A stretch of DNA of 64,000 nucleotides, taken from the NCBI GenBank assembly GCA_016806645.1, contig JACSYO010000469.1:2668501-2732500 (forward strand). The letters run 5' to 3'. Every line of letters starts with the position of its first letter. The first letter of the stretch is position 1. The translations under genes and the position numbers were made by a program. This document shows, piece after piece, positions 37,701 to 49,653 of this stretch. Under the pieces are notes generated by a model. The model had not been told where the DNA came from. It did not search any database and saw nothing but the letters and a program-made list of their open reading frames with translations. The DNA is from Ophiodon elongatus (lineage: Eukaryota; Chordata; Actinopteri; Perciformes; Hexagrammidae).

Positions 37701-38763
37701 TTTCGAGCATAAATCATGTCCCCTAATCCCTTAACCAATGCCACTTAATGCAAATTGTCTCTCATTTACAGATCACACAAAAGAGACAATGGGGAAGTTT
37801 GCACACAGAACTCGTAGCATTGTCCTTCCTGCTGAGGACAGATGGACTTTCACCTAAGATTGCAAGATAAAAGTTGTCTGTTGGATTTCATCCAGTGTGC
37901 TCATTCTGCATCTGTCTTTGTACTGAATAAACACTTCTCACCTAATTTCAATTAAATTGCTGCTGAGACACCTTTGTTAAGATAGATAGTTTTCTTTTGT
38001 ATGAAATATGAAAAGAACGGCGAGACAAAACGGTGTGACTCTTTTTATTTTTATAGGCCAGCCTTTAACAACTTTTAACTTGGGTCTGTTACACACCTTT
38101 CTTCAGTCTCCAAGCAGCATATGATTCATTTACCCAAGGGAGGCAGGTTGACATTTAGCTCTCTGTGTGCATGTACTCCATTTCTATTCCCATGACAATG
38201 GTGACTTTACAAAACATGCAAGCATCTGAATTTCTAATATGGAAAAGGGATATCAAAAAGGATTAAAAAACGGTCCCATATGAGCTGCTTCCTCATTAAG
38301 AAGAAGCTACAAGATTTACAAAGTTTTTAGAGCATGCGTGCATGATTTTGAATTCCTGGTTTTCTTATTTTGAAAACAAAAGATCACACAAAAGTGGAGT
38401 GCAACACATCCATAAAAACTTTGGTTTGGAATAGGAATTTGGGGTACATCCTACAAGATTACATATGATATCAGTGTTAAGAATGTCATTTTTTCTATAG
38501 GAACTTGCTGTCTGAAGAATGGTGTGACCTTACCTTTCATACAAAAATAAACACCACAGACACGCTGAGCAGGTTTTATCGACAGCTCTTCGCTGTGTGA
38601 GGTCCGCTCTGCTATAGCGCCTCTGAGGATAAAACGCAAACAAATAAAGCCTGGGTGATGTGCTTTTTTGTGTACCAGCAAAATCCCAATGTGTATCTGT
38701 GGCTGTATTTGTGTGTCTGCATGCTATGAAAGTATATGAAAGGAGTACATTCATGTCTGTGAC

Positions 38764-38766
<3 letters not shown>
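34791..38766. other. Non-coding intergenic sequence, nothing recognised
   Basis: AT-rich. A short GC-richer segment at about 35635-35840 starts just after a T-rich tract ending in 'ccaag' and holds an 86-codon frame, but no downstream donor or family resemblance supports an exon. Nothing else stands out. Confidence 0.45.

Positions 38767-38795
<29 letters not shown>
38767..38795. repeat. (GT)n microsatellite
   Basis: About 14 uninterrupted GT units. Confidence 0.95.
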
Positions 38796-38796
<1 letters not shown>

Positions 38797-40239
38797 CTGC
38801 ATAGCCTACAAGCAGGGGGCATGACCATGCAATATATTAAGATCAGTGAGTGTTAGTCTGTGTTTTGTTTGTGTCTGCCTCTGTGTGTGCTTTAGTTGGT
38901 CCTCAAGGATCACATTGTTTTCAGAGGGCCTTGTGTGTGGCTGGAACATCTACTTTGAGCGGGTGATCCATCTCCTCTTAGCTGCCATATAACAAGTCAT
39001 GAGGGATTTTATTCAATGGATGCCCAACACAGAGGGCATCATAAAATTCACTGTCTCACAAGGGCATTGTAGAGGTTGCTTTTTACGTCCTACATCTAAG
39101 TGTTAATTCAAACTGGTTGCTTTCCAGTAATTCTGTAAATAAAGTAAATATTCTGTCTCGATCCAAAACAATGCTCTACTTGTGGTAAAATCCTTTTTAC
39201 TGTATATAGTAGCTGCATTTTCAGTTGCTAATAAGAGAGTCTCAGCACTATTTGGTAATATTAAACTATTCCCTGCTGCTTATTGTCATTAGTGTAATTT
39301 AGGTACGGTGTACATTTCATGTTTGCACAGAACACAGCAATAGTGCACTTTCAACACTGGCAACATAGCAGGAGTTAAAAGTAAGCTTTCATCCCTTTGG
39401 ATAGAATACTCTTTTTAAATGCCCCTGGCTTTCTTCCAAGCTCCTAGCCTCAAGCCTACGGGTCTAACAAGCATGATGCTTTGAGGATTGACTTGTGATT
39501 CAACCCAAATTTACAAGCTGATTACTAAGCAGACACTGAGTCAAGCCGAGTACAAAAATGTGCTCCTTATTTTTACCAACAATCTTTTAGATGTCCAGAG
39601 AATTAAATGGTGTGCATGTGTATTTGTCTGTTTGTGTGTCTGTGTGAGCATGTATTTAATGGGCACCAGCTGAAACTTTGATGTAATTGATAAAAGAAGC
39701 TGTTCCCCTAATCCTAATGGCACAATTCCTTATGATCCTTTATGCACAGACTTGCAGAGGATCAAAGAAATAGAGTTTTGCCCAAGGCGATAAAAGATGT
39801 ATTAAAAATGAGTTTGAAGGATATATTAACAGGATAAAAATCCTGCAATTTATTCAATTGATAAGTTCAGCATCGCCTCTAGTTCACAGACTATTTTCAT
39901 CATTCACAAATAAAACTGCTTCGGTAACTACTAAACCAACTGTTCTTTGTTAGGACTAGAAACATACTTTTCTCTGTCTCTAATGAGCTGTTTTTCAAAG
40001 TAAAAGTCACAATGGGCGTGGGCTCCTCATTTGTGCTATGTTCTCAACTGCATGATACATGTGGGACTCATATACTGTATATACCTACTGTATATGAGCA
40101 TAATGTGGCTACAATCTCTGCATTTGATGATTTTTTTAATGGCTTTCATCACCTACACGGACAAAGAGTGATGTCAGACATAAACCAACCGAGATTAGTG
40201 GTGAATTTCTCACTCCAGGAACAAGGCCGGCGTGGGACC
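38796..40239. other. Non-coding intergenic sequence, nothing recognised
   Basis: Unique AT-rich sequence. A small direct repeat 'tactgtatat' occurs twice near 40073-40100. No exon is visible. Confidence 0.5.
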
Positions 40240-40740
40240 GCTCTTTCTTTCTCTCTCTGTCGGTGCCTCATTCCACATGTTGGATCGGAATCTTCGTCTT
40301 CCAGTTGGTTCAGCCTCGCCTCTTGTCTCTCTCTTCCTCTGTGTGCTTGTTTCATTCTCCGACCTGTATGAATGATGTGCTTCAGTTTTGCTTCTCTGTC
40401 CTCTTTCCAGGTTACATGATGGAGAGGAGGTTGTGCGGCTCAGGCTCTTGCTGTTTGGCGACACCTGGAACCTCCTTGACATCCTCCTGAAAGATTTCCT
40501 TCATATATATTTAAATTCTATGTATAATTTCTCTCATATGGATTGTCTATACTGTAATTTCATTATGTTTGATATTCTATACACACGGTATCTACTGCAT
40601 GTCATATCCAGGGTAAGGGAAAGTTTTTCTTTATCCAAAGTGAGGGTCATAGGACAGAGGGTGTCGTAAACTGAACAGATTGTAACACCTCTTCAGGCAA
40701 ATTTGTAATTCTGGCTACATAAATAAAATTGACTTGAAAT
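40240..40740 (+). mobile_element. Abundant fish interspersed repeat, retroelement-like 3' end
   Basis: The sequence follows a high-copy percomorph repeat that I recognise: 'ctctttccaggttacatgat', 'ggagaggaggttgtgcggct', 'tgtttggcgacacctgg', 'catcctcctgaaagatttcc', 'gtttgatattctatacacac', 'gtttttctttatccaaagtg', 'aggacagagggtgtcgtaaa', 'cagattgtaacacctcttca' and a terminal 'aataaaattgacttgaaatt'. The end resembles a retroelement tail and carries AATAAA near the terminus. A segment rich in 'tttggggagtt' words that I expect before 'gtttttc' appears to be missing. No protein is encoded, and the class is not certain. Confidence 0.7.
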
Positions 40741-43700
40741 TGCACACGCTCATATCAACACACAAGCAATCCAAATGTACCTTCACAAGTAAGTGCAGAT
40801 ATAAGGGCCGAGCAGAAATTTACAACAGAAAACAAAAGATCACATCTTAATTCTGTCTTCAAGTAAAAGTATAACTGCATGTCTAGAAATAAACTAGAAG
40901 GGGGAGATATTTTCCAACTCATGATCACAATACCTGTGCTGTATTAAAAAAAAGAAGAAAAAAAACTATCCGTATTTCCATAGAATTAAACTGGCTGTGT
41001 GGGTGAAAAGAAATCCCACAATGGTCCTGGTTAGCGTTTTGTCGTGAGGAGAGTGATTCCAGTGGCTGAGGAATAGAGTGAGACAAGTCCTGGTGAAATA
41101 GGGTGCTGCTCCCTCACAGGTGATCTATAGTTTGTCAGCACCAATCAGCCTGGAATGGGAGAACAGTCCATTCATCTCTCATGGCTTATTGAAGAGGGTG
41201 GGCTGCTTTTGAATGCATCAAACCCACAGCTCCTTCCAGAGGCAGTATTGGATTGAGCCTATTTATCTTCCTCTTTATCAGTTGAGAATGCACTTTTTGA
41301 TTTATACTTCCATATGATTCTTCTCACAGTGAAGAATACCTCTACATGCAGCACCAGGGCTAGAGCTCCTGAGCATGAGAAATAGTTGCAATGAATATGT
41401 CTTACTGACATCGAGTAAATATCAACAGGAGGTCTCTGTAAGACATCTGTAAAAGGCATTACCTCAATATTTCTTTCAGACTAAAGTGAAAGTGATTAAG
41501 ATATGGATGATTTTCTACAGAGAAAAAATATGGCGTTTTAGTGGCTCTGAAATGGAGACATATGCATACTACTTAGATTCGTATTTAGAGAAGGCATCTC
41601 AAGGTTGACAGGGGATTCCAGTATAACAACGTAGCACTTCCAGTAAAATTATTTCAGAACCACATTGTTGTAGGTGTTATGTCGATGAACTCCAAGATGT
41701 TTTAGAATGCATTAATCCCAGTTTTACACCTATCTCCTTTGCCTGAATGCACCAAAGCATCCTTATTAATCTTACTGCACGTTCAGCCACAAGACAAGCA
41801 TGGGCAAATGCCATGCTTCATACAGTAACCTGTACAAGTAATAGACATGCATTTCAAACATCATCCCAATCTTAATTGTGATCCCGATCCCAGGAATTAC
41901 CGTCCTGTTTTCTTTAGAAATGCCATAACTTATATGTAACATTTGATTCATGACATTTTGATGTTTTTATAACTTTTAACATTTTTTTAGATTGATTTAT
42001 TTTTGTACTTGTGGGCAGTTGTTGCCAGTGTGGGAATAGCAACTGTTCCTATAGAATATTCCACCATTGAATCAGGCTTTCATCGCAGGGACGTGATCGC
42101 GTAGCTTCATCTCTAGAACAGCCAATATGAATGCCCCCCCCCCCCCCGGCTCTGAAATGACCTGTGATTGGCCAAAGTATCCTGTCAAGGGCTAGATTTT
42201 GTGAAGCCTAAAAATAAAAACAGAGCCATGTGAATTACACTGTGTTCAAGGGTTAATTTTTGCCCAATAGTTCCAAAAGTATAGTGCCTGCCCAAATCTT
42301 TAATGCATCCTAAATTTTGCTGACTCATAGTTTGTGGTTAATATGCTGTTATACAACGTGTCGTTTCAGCCAAGTAATTTGGTCAAAGATGTGCTCTAAC
42401 AGAGCCGATAATTCCCATAAAGCACAACTAGCCATGCTTTATTGGTTGCCATGCCAATTCTTGTGGAAACCGGGGAGCCTGTTAGTAATATTTTGTGCTC
42501 CTCTCGTATATTATGTATGTGTGCTCTGCCTCCTTCAAAGCCAGCCTTTCCTTGGAACATGTGTTTGGAACAAATGTATCAAAGACACAAAACATATTGA
42601 AAAATATATTGAAGAATAGTCATTAGCTACGCATTTATAGCCATTATGCTTGCATTACCAGAGCAATTTCTTTGCCAGACATGTAACCAATCTGGTGTTG
42701 CCTATGGCTTTATTAAGACTTGAGTATGATACAGAAGATGCTCCAAATTTTGGATCCAAATTTGTGAAAATGCCACTTTCTTTCTAACTAGAGAGCTGTT
42801 TTCAAAGAAATAACACATTTTGATAAGTGAAATGGACAGGAACTCCAACCGCAGCTGCACCAGTGTATTTCAGTACAACACATGCAAGTTGACTTCTCTC
42901 AACTACATGTATTTAATTTTGTTAACTGTCAGTTATTCATGAGAGGCAACCTTCATGTTGTCATTGCATGCAATAATATTAATGGTTACACTGAAGCTAT
43001 AGGCAAGGATAACAAAAGGGGTTGGTGGTTACAGTAGAAAAAAGATAGATATGGGAATATGCAGCCAGATACAAATACAATACGAACATTTCTAACACTT
43101 TATAATAACCAGCATCAATAAATGATAAATTGGTTTAATCTACTGAGTTAATACAATTATTTTGATAGTATTATTTTAGTAAACAATTAAATTATAATTA
43201 ACACTGTTTACTATTTATTATACTTTATGTAACAGAATAAAGTGTGTAAAGCAGTAATGATTGTAAAAGCAGGCCACAGTGCAAATTGTCATGGGTATTG
43301 TGGGACCTAGTGCGAAGTTGAGAAATGAATTAGCCTATGATTAAACAGCTGTCTTGTTAAATATGATATCTGGAGCTAACAGGCAATTGCTAGTTTTTAG
43401 GTCTGCAAATAATAACATACATTTTGAATGCACAGTGCATGGCTGACACTTAGAGGGAAAATTAGATGCTTTTAGATTCAAATAACATTGGCCACCATGT
43501 AAAAGGACACCAGAATGCAACAGGATAAAAAAAATGCGTGCAACAATAGCTAAACAGTTGTTGAAACATTAACCCAGTAATATTCAGAGTTGAAATGTTC
43601 AGTCAAATTACCTAATTGGTCAAATACATATTTCTTCTGAGATTGTTCCTATGGCGACAGGCTGCTACATTCTTCTCGTCTTGTAGGGACCAGGGAGGTG

Positions 43701-45266
43701 ATAATGTTTTCATCATGTGGCCTCTCAGTGTGGTGTATAATGTACAATATAAAACTCATAATTACAGCTAACTTAATAATGCTGTAGGCATGACGTGATG
43801 CCAATACAAACCCACAATCATTGTTACAAATGCCCTCTCACGTATTAACTGCTGTCCTTTATAAAACTGGCAACATCATCAGCAATGTGTCCATTTATGA
43901 CATCAGGTGAAATGTCATCAGCCCTCATCAGTCATTTAAATCCTGAGGCACATTATAGTCAGCTTTATATTTCATGTGTGTGTGTGCTATAGGATGTTTC
44001 AAGCCAAAGCAACCCATGAGTGCTAAGTTTTATCAGCATCAGTGTCATTATTGAGCTGCCTCGGTGACAGCTTTTGGAAAGCACTTGGATCTTGTTTTGA
44101 AGCTAAACGAGTTAATCAGTGAAATAAATTCCTATCTGACACAGTTGTCTCTTATTGTGAACTCAACCTTAAACCACATCGCACCACACTGTATCTTCCA
44201 AATTTAGTTTGTGCCCTCTGTGCTGCCCAGCACCAACTTTTTAAAGTAATTCAAGATTTCATCTTAAAAGAGTGGAATTTATTGCATTGCCATAAAAGCA
44301 AGCACTACCAGAGAAGCACAATGCATGTTCAATAAAACAATATGAGCTCATAAAGAGTGAGCGATAATGCATCTTGGAGGCAGATTAAATGAAAATCAGG
44401 GAACCAATAAGGCTTGTCGTATGTACTCTGACAGGCCGGCTATAAAATGGGTCAGACACTTACGTAACAGCATGGCACACCATGTTTTCTTTTCCAAAAA
44501 ATAAACAAATTGCAGATTGTATTGACTTCAGATAACATGACTTGAATTTTAAATCAATTATTGTCTGGGAACACATTTATTTAAAAAAATATATTATAGT
44601 ATTACTTTATATTTCATAAAGATGTATTTTCATCAGACATGATTATTTGCAGTACTACACAGGCTTTGTGGATCCAGTAGTGGATTTCAGACACTACAGA
44701 TAAGGCCAGTGGTGAAGGCTCCAGCCAGACCTTGCAGCACATACTGTACATTACATTTTCAAACACTAGAAGAAATGTTGGCATTGTATATTATTGTAAT
44801 ACATTAATTGACCTGCCCGCATGCAAAAAACATCCACAAATCCACATTCTCTATATCCATGCTTTGCAGCGCTGCAAACATGTTTCCTGGCCACTGGGCT
44901 GTCCACTCTCTAGTATAAACTTGCACATAAACTAAACAGAAGGAAAAGTAGTGTTTAAGTTTAGTTTCAATAGGTTTGAAGGTTTCATCACGGCACAGCA
45001 AGCATTTTAATGGCAGTACTATTCACAAGGTGCAGGGCTGAGACACAAATCCATGCAGTCTTTCTCTGTCTTCATCATTCCATGCCCAGAGGTATCAAAG
45101 CCTTTCTCTTTGTTGCCATGGAAACGTTTTACCCTTTACATTTCCTATTGTCACTTGTGCTTTTTGTGCTTGTCCATCTCAATGAGACGGGGTTCTGATG
45201 GTATTCACCATGAGACACTTACAACAGAGTTGTATCAGCTAATGAACTCTAAGACATACGTCAAGT
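40741..45266. other. Non-coding intergenic sequence with a 14-base poly-C run
   Basis: AT-rich, no exon recognised on either strand. A 14-base C run lies at 42134-42147. The 100-codon frame at 42317-42619 has no family resemblance. Confidence 0.5.
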
Positions 45267-45500
45267 AAGCCATCGTGGGACTTTGGCTTGGGGAAATAAA
45301 CCTTTATTCAAAGGGAAATTCAATAGAATAGTGGTAAAGGAATACACATTCAGATGGAAAACAGAACTTGGATCTGGAGAGATGTGATCTGGTTATAGTA
45401 AGACCTTGTAATAAGGTCCAGCAACTAACGTTTCGATATAAAGCATGTATTCATCAGTGTTAATAGTGGTGCTGTTGACATTTAAAATGCATGCGCCCAC
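45267..45500 (-). mobile_element. Penelope-like element 3' UTR (minus copy)
   Basis: Reading the minus strand, 'cactgatgaatacatgc', 'tttatatcgaaacgtt' and 'agttgctggacctt' (45412-45459) are followed by an AATAAA signal (complement at 45303-45308) and 'ggtttatttccccaagcc'. The 'TGATGAA ... ATCGAAACGTT' pair is typical of Penelope-like element 3' UTRs. It lies downstream of the minus-strand endonuclease remnant in the same direction, so the two belong to one copy. Confidence 0.6.
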
Positions 45501-45789
45501 CTGTTTCATAAGACAGGCTCTGGATATTGCTTATGTTTAGCTAATGCTATACAAGCCCTCTCACCCATGACCTCACCAGCACCCTCACCAGTATATATGA
45601 CATATGACCTTCGTAAAAGAAAACCAAAGGGCAATATTATCAGCATGCCCATGATCCAAGTTCCAGGCCCGGCAGGCCCACAGCTCGTGTACAGACCCTG
45701 GACCAGTGCAGATGGCAAGACAATCTAAATGTCATAGAAACTATCAAACTGTTGAGGAAACATAGAACAATCCTGAAACATATGATGGG

Positions 45790-46310
45790 CTTATTTCTAA
45801 GAAATTCCTGCCCTCATTAAATCCATATGGTTCAATTGTGTTTAGTGTAAAATCCAGTAGCTTTCTCTGTGTTACAGTTTGTTTACAATGTCCCCTCCTC
45901 TAGCGGATGAGGAAATATTTTCAATACCCCAGAAAATCAGCGTGAAGGCCGATCCATGATTAGTATTCTCAAAATGACATGTCATCGCATCCTCAAGAGT
46001 CTCTGTGTAAATAGCAGCCTTAATTTCTGCAATTCTACGTTTTAAGGCTTGTTTAGTTCGGCCAACATACACCAGACTGTACGGTCATTTCAGTATATGA
46101 ATATCTTGAGAGCTACTGCAGTTTATAAACCACTGGATTTAGAATTTCTTCCCATGTGCGTGGTTGCACAAACTCCTTTGCATCAGCTGAGTTAGAGCAG
46201 TGAGCACAGTGACCACACCGACAAAGGCCTGAAGGAGAAGATCCATCCAGCTTCCCATGGCGGTGCCTCATGACTGTAAGAGTCTGACACCTGTTGTTAT
46301 AAATCACTTG
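45790..46310 (-). pseudogene. Penelope-like element: zinc-finger plus GIY-YIG endonuclease remnant (inverted copy)
   Basis: On the minus strand, in order: SGLCRCGHCAHC, the Cys-rich finger before the nuclease; KEFVQPRTW; INCSSS; then (L)VYVGRTKQALKRRIAE, the GIY-YIG core (frame open 46072 to 45872); HFENTNH; GIENISSSARGGD; and after a frameshift TQRKLLDFTLNTIEP and YGFNEG, matching the usual 'RE.YWI.TLNT..P.G.NE' ending. Penelope-like elements encode a reverse transcriptase fused to this nuclease, which nicks the target. The copy is dead: a stop follows NPVVYKLQ, a TGA stands where a Cys codon is expected just before the nuclease core, and another stop follows NKL. It faces away from the reverse-transcriptase piece next to it. 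Confidence 0.85.
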
Positions 46311-46324
46311 ACAGTGACCCAACA

Positions 46325-46745
46325 GAAATAGAGATTTTATTGACAGTGCTTTCAAAGGATGTTGGATTACAGAAATACAAAAATATTTCCTTTGCATTAA
46401 ACATCCAATCTGTCCAGCTTTTATGGCTTGCCTAAAATACACAAATCCCTCCTAAAGACTCCTTTGAGACCCATAGTGGCTACCATTGGCGGTGTAATGG
46501 AACCTCTGTCCGAATTTGTTGATCATTTTATCAGAAGATGAATCACGTTTATGGGTGACACAACTGCTGTTTTGAATATTGAAGATTGTGGATGCAATAA
46601 CAATGAACTGCTTGTGACTTCTTTAATGTACAGAGTTTGTACACATCTATCCCCCACAACATTATCACATTATGGTATGTGATGACCCCTCTGGTGACGT
46701 CTAGTTTGCCCAGTGATGTACGTGTCTTTGTGCTCTCTGCAGGTG
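46325..46745 (+). pseudogene. Penelope-like element: reverse-transcriptase N-terminal and motif A remnant
   Basis: On the + strand one frame reads ITEIQKYFLCIKHPICPAF. After a one-base shift in the T-run at 46419-46422 it continues YGLPKIHKSL, RPIVA and MEPLSEFVDHFI to a TGA. Further on, NVQSLYTSIPH (46625-46657) is the motif-A region, normally 'LDV.SLYT.IPH'. The catalytic Asp codon now reads AAT (Asn). 'FY.LPKIHK' and 'SEFVDHF' are characteristic of Penelope-like reverse transcriptases. The copy has at least two frameshifts and a stop, and it ends near 46745 before the YADD region. It points the same way as the plus-strand endonuclease remnant 0.75 kb downstream, so the two are probably one element split by deletion and insertion. 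Confidence 0.8.
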
Positions 46746-47159
46746 ATCCTTGGAGCAATAGGTGTTCCAAGGTTATCTAAGTGTGATTACAGCGGCAGCC
46801 TTCTCTCTGGCTGACTCTCCACTCTGCTGTGGCTGCTGCAGCTTTACTCTTCCATTTGCTTTGATTATGTTGCTTTAATTTCTTACTGTGCTTTTTTACA
46901 CCTTTACAACACCTGCGCATACACATTCTCCACTCATGCACCCCACAAACTACTGACACCACTGATTTCCACACTCTATACGTTTTACATTTGAATTTAA
47001 CTTAATTTGGTTTAATTTGATTGAATAGAGCTTCTTTTGTTAAACTGTGCCTTGGTGTGTGAGAAGAAAAAGCAGAAGGACATGAAAAAGAAGAAGGAGA
47101 AAAAGAAGATGGCATACTTTTTTTAATTCCTTGAAAAAAAATAACAAATGTTCAGTCAT
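46746..47159. other. Unassigned spacer inside the Penelope-like cluster
   Basis: It lies between the reverse-transcriptase remnant and the SINE and includes a purine-rich 'gaaaaagaagaaggagaaaa' stretch (about 47065-47110). No further reverse-transcriptase motifs, such as YADD, are recognised. Whether it is decayed element or other DNA is undecided. Confidence 0.4.
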
Positions 47160-47186
47160 TCAATCAATCATTTTTCACTCTGTTGT

Positions 47187-47224
<38 letters not shown>

Positions 47225-47391
47225 GACCTACTGTGCATAGGCCAGAGAGAGGGGCTGCCTCATGGGATGGTGCTCTGGGCAATGGGGGTTCGGTGCCTTG
47301 CACAAGGGCACTTCTCCTGCTATCAGTCCACACACCGTACTTTGGTTTCCAAGACCTCATGGATTGAGCTACTGCTGCCCCAAACGTCCTC
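47160..47391 (-). mobile_element. tRNA-derived SINE, internally deleted, inserted in the Penelope-like element
   Basis: On the minus strand it starts 'ggggcagcagtagctcaatc', a tRNA-like head with an A-box-like TAGCTCAATCC. It then runs 'ccaaagtacggtgtgtggac', 'gaagtgcccttgtgcaaggc', 'accgaacccccattgcc' and 'aggcagcccctctctctgg', a GT array (47193-47223) and 'aacaacagagtgaaaaatg'. That order matches a percomorph SINE I recognise. The B-box part of the head ('ggttcaag...') is missing between 'cttggaaacc' and 'aaagtacgg', so the internal promoter is broken. It separates the element's reverse-transcriptase and endonuclease pieces. Confidence 0.7.
47193..47223. repeat. (AC)n microsatellite within the SINE
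   Basis: About 15 AC units on the + strand, lying inside the SINE body where the intact family carries a TG-rich region. Confidence 0.95.
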
Positions 47392-47439
47392 ATGAGTTTT
47401 CTTCTCAACTGTTTACAATCCAGCGTCTGTACAGATAAA

Positions 47440-47990
47440 ACCAACAATACCTAAATATTGGGGCAATCCACAAAAAGTCCGTCTTTGAGAGATATCTTTA
47501 CCAAACTCCGACTAACCTCATTCAGACAAGCATTTAACTTCAAAGACTGTCTCGTCCACTCATAATTTTCCAAACCTCCATTGTCCACGTCAATACCATC
47601 TACCTCTGCCGGCATTTGGTGTGGTCACCGTGCTCTAACTCTGATGATGAAAAGGAGTTTGTGCACCCATGCATAGGGAGGAGATTCTAAATCCAATGAT
47701 TAATAAACTGCAGTCGTACTCACATTATCTATATACTGAAATGTCCTCGGGCCTGTGGTCCAATGTATGTTGGCCAAACTAAACAAGCTCTAAAACTGCA
47801 GGAATGTTATTCGCAAAAAGACACATGCGATAGCATGTCATGATGTGAATACAGATTATCTCCCCTTATCCACTGGGGTATTGAATATATTTCCTCCTCC
47901 ACTAGGGGAGGGGATATAGTAAACAAACAGTTGTGCAGAAACAGCTACTGGATTAAAACCCAGATCATAATGGAATCCTATGAAATAAAT
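47440..47990 (+). pseudogene. Penelope-like element: linker, zinc-finger and GIY-YIG endonuclease remnant (direct copy)
   Basis: On the + strand, in order: LRLTSFRQAFNFKDCLVHS, the linker with 'nlkd.lv.s'; AGIWCGHRAL; KEFVHPCIGR; INCSRTHIIYILKCP; MYVGQTKQAL, the GIY-YIG core; then HWGIEYISSSTRGGDIVNKQ and RNSYWIKTQI. This is the same protein region as the minus-strand remnant at 45.8-46.3 kb and is clearly homologous at the DNA level. The finger has lost part of its CxxC ladder, a block after the nuclease core is shifted, and stops occur after HS and GRRF. It lies downstream of, and in line with, the reverse-transcriptase remnant. Confidence 0.85.
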
Positions 47991-49653
47991 GCGGAAAATA
48001 ATGTATCTCTTCTGTTCTGAAAAATGAATCCATTGTGCTTTTTATGATTGTTCTATAATATTTCATCTATCTCTATTATTTTTATAGCTCTTAAAACGTC
48101 AGCATTTGTCAATCATTGTGACATGCTTCTCAATCACAAAGACAACAGGGAAGGGTATCATTTAGCGCCATTGAGCAGAGCTTTTCAAGATGATTACTGA
48201 GTGACTCATTGTTTTGTTGAAAATTGGCCATCAATTTTGGAAGTATCCGTGTACGTGTGTCTGCATTCATCTATCTTTCTAAGAAAGAAAAAATAAAACT
48301 TTAACTCTAAACTTTAAAAGAAGGTAGGGTTTGAATATTTTCCGCTTTACGACTTTTTAGCATCATCTAAGGCAAAAGATAAATATACCAAGGATGAAAT
48401 CTTTGTTTGTTGTAATAAGCTCATATCATGATTTGCGGCATGCCCTGAGGCAATATCTCACAATGATTGTATGGTGTAATTAATTGCTTTGCGAAATCAT
48501 TACATAGATGAATAATACAAAAACTGCCCAAACCATTGAGTGCCATCACCAAATTTGTAGAGTTTGGTTTAACAGAGATGAAACATTTACACATGGAATA
48601 GTCCTAAATGTACAAACCTGTTAGGTTTAGACATTGAAAGAACTTCTTAGACAGCTCACAAATTAAATGCATCACCGAACACAGAATCACATGACTGAAA
48701 GGGCTGCTGCTGCTACTATTGCTTTTGCCACTGAGAGTCAACACTCCAATAGGAAGTGGCAGCTTTCAACTCATTGTTTGACATTTAATATAAAATAATG
48801 GGCAGACACTTTAGCCTACAAGCTCACACAGGACTTTTCACCTCTTGATCAACTTCAAAAAGGCAATTTGGTGTGCTCGTATTAATGTCGATGTCAAATT
48901 AGTTTGCAGAAATATATGCAGCGGAATTGTACGATTTTCTCAGTTCAGAGGCCTCAATAATTACTGTCCTCCCAATCAGAGCTACAATCCCTTGTTTAAA
49001 TTGATATCTGGATTTAGGTGAGACTAAGGGAAAATAAAATTACTTTAAGTAAGTCATGGCAGGGAAAGGAAGTCAAGGACAAGAATTAGATAACGAAGAG
49101 TGTTCAAGGATGAAAAGCCTGAATCTCTGGATGAGAACAGAGTCTCAGACCTAACTTAATTACTAAAAGTGCTTAACTTCACCTCGACATCAACCATACT
49201 ACACCATACAATGTGTTTCTTCATTTAACAAAGCAACTCATTCCCAATCCCCCAAGGGGTCGTTCACATGTTGTGTCTAAAATTGTGTGGAAAACACTAG
49301 ACGTGCTGCTTTCATCCTTTTAAACAAGATGCTTGGCAGGTTGCTCTCCTGTGGCGCCTGCCTTTACTAAGCAAGCAAAACTTGCGCACTGTCAATCTAT
49401 GAGACAGATTTTAAAGCTCTGCACTAAAAACTTCTCCATACATTTACCGTGAACTGATAATTACAAAAGAAAGAAAACATATCATATATATTGTCACATG
49501 ACATGCTGTATGCACGTTGCAGCGTTCCAAAAGTTGAATTGTGAAAAGTAGGCGTTTGGGAATGCTTGCGCGAAATGTGATTAATGGCAACCCGTAAAGA
49601 GGGCAGCCATACAACCAAATACACAATTTACCATGTCAATGTCAATGATGACG
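47991..49653. other. Non-coding; possibly decayed Penelope 3' end in the first 100 bases
   Basis: The bases just after 47990 include 'atgattgttctataatattt', similar to 'aggattgttctatgtttc' after the minus copy's nuclease, so the element may extend to about 48060. Beyond that nothing is recognised on either strand. Confidence 0.45.

Noticed and set aside
42134..42147. 14-base poly-C run
   Set aside because: A simple homopolymer, prone to sequencing error; no associated structure.
45872..46072. GIY-YIG nuclease read as a bacterial or homing endonuclease
   Set aside because: The upstream Cys-rich finger, the 'RGGD' ending, the nearby reverse transcriptase and the 3' UTR place it in a Penelope-like element.
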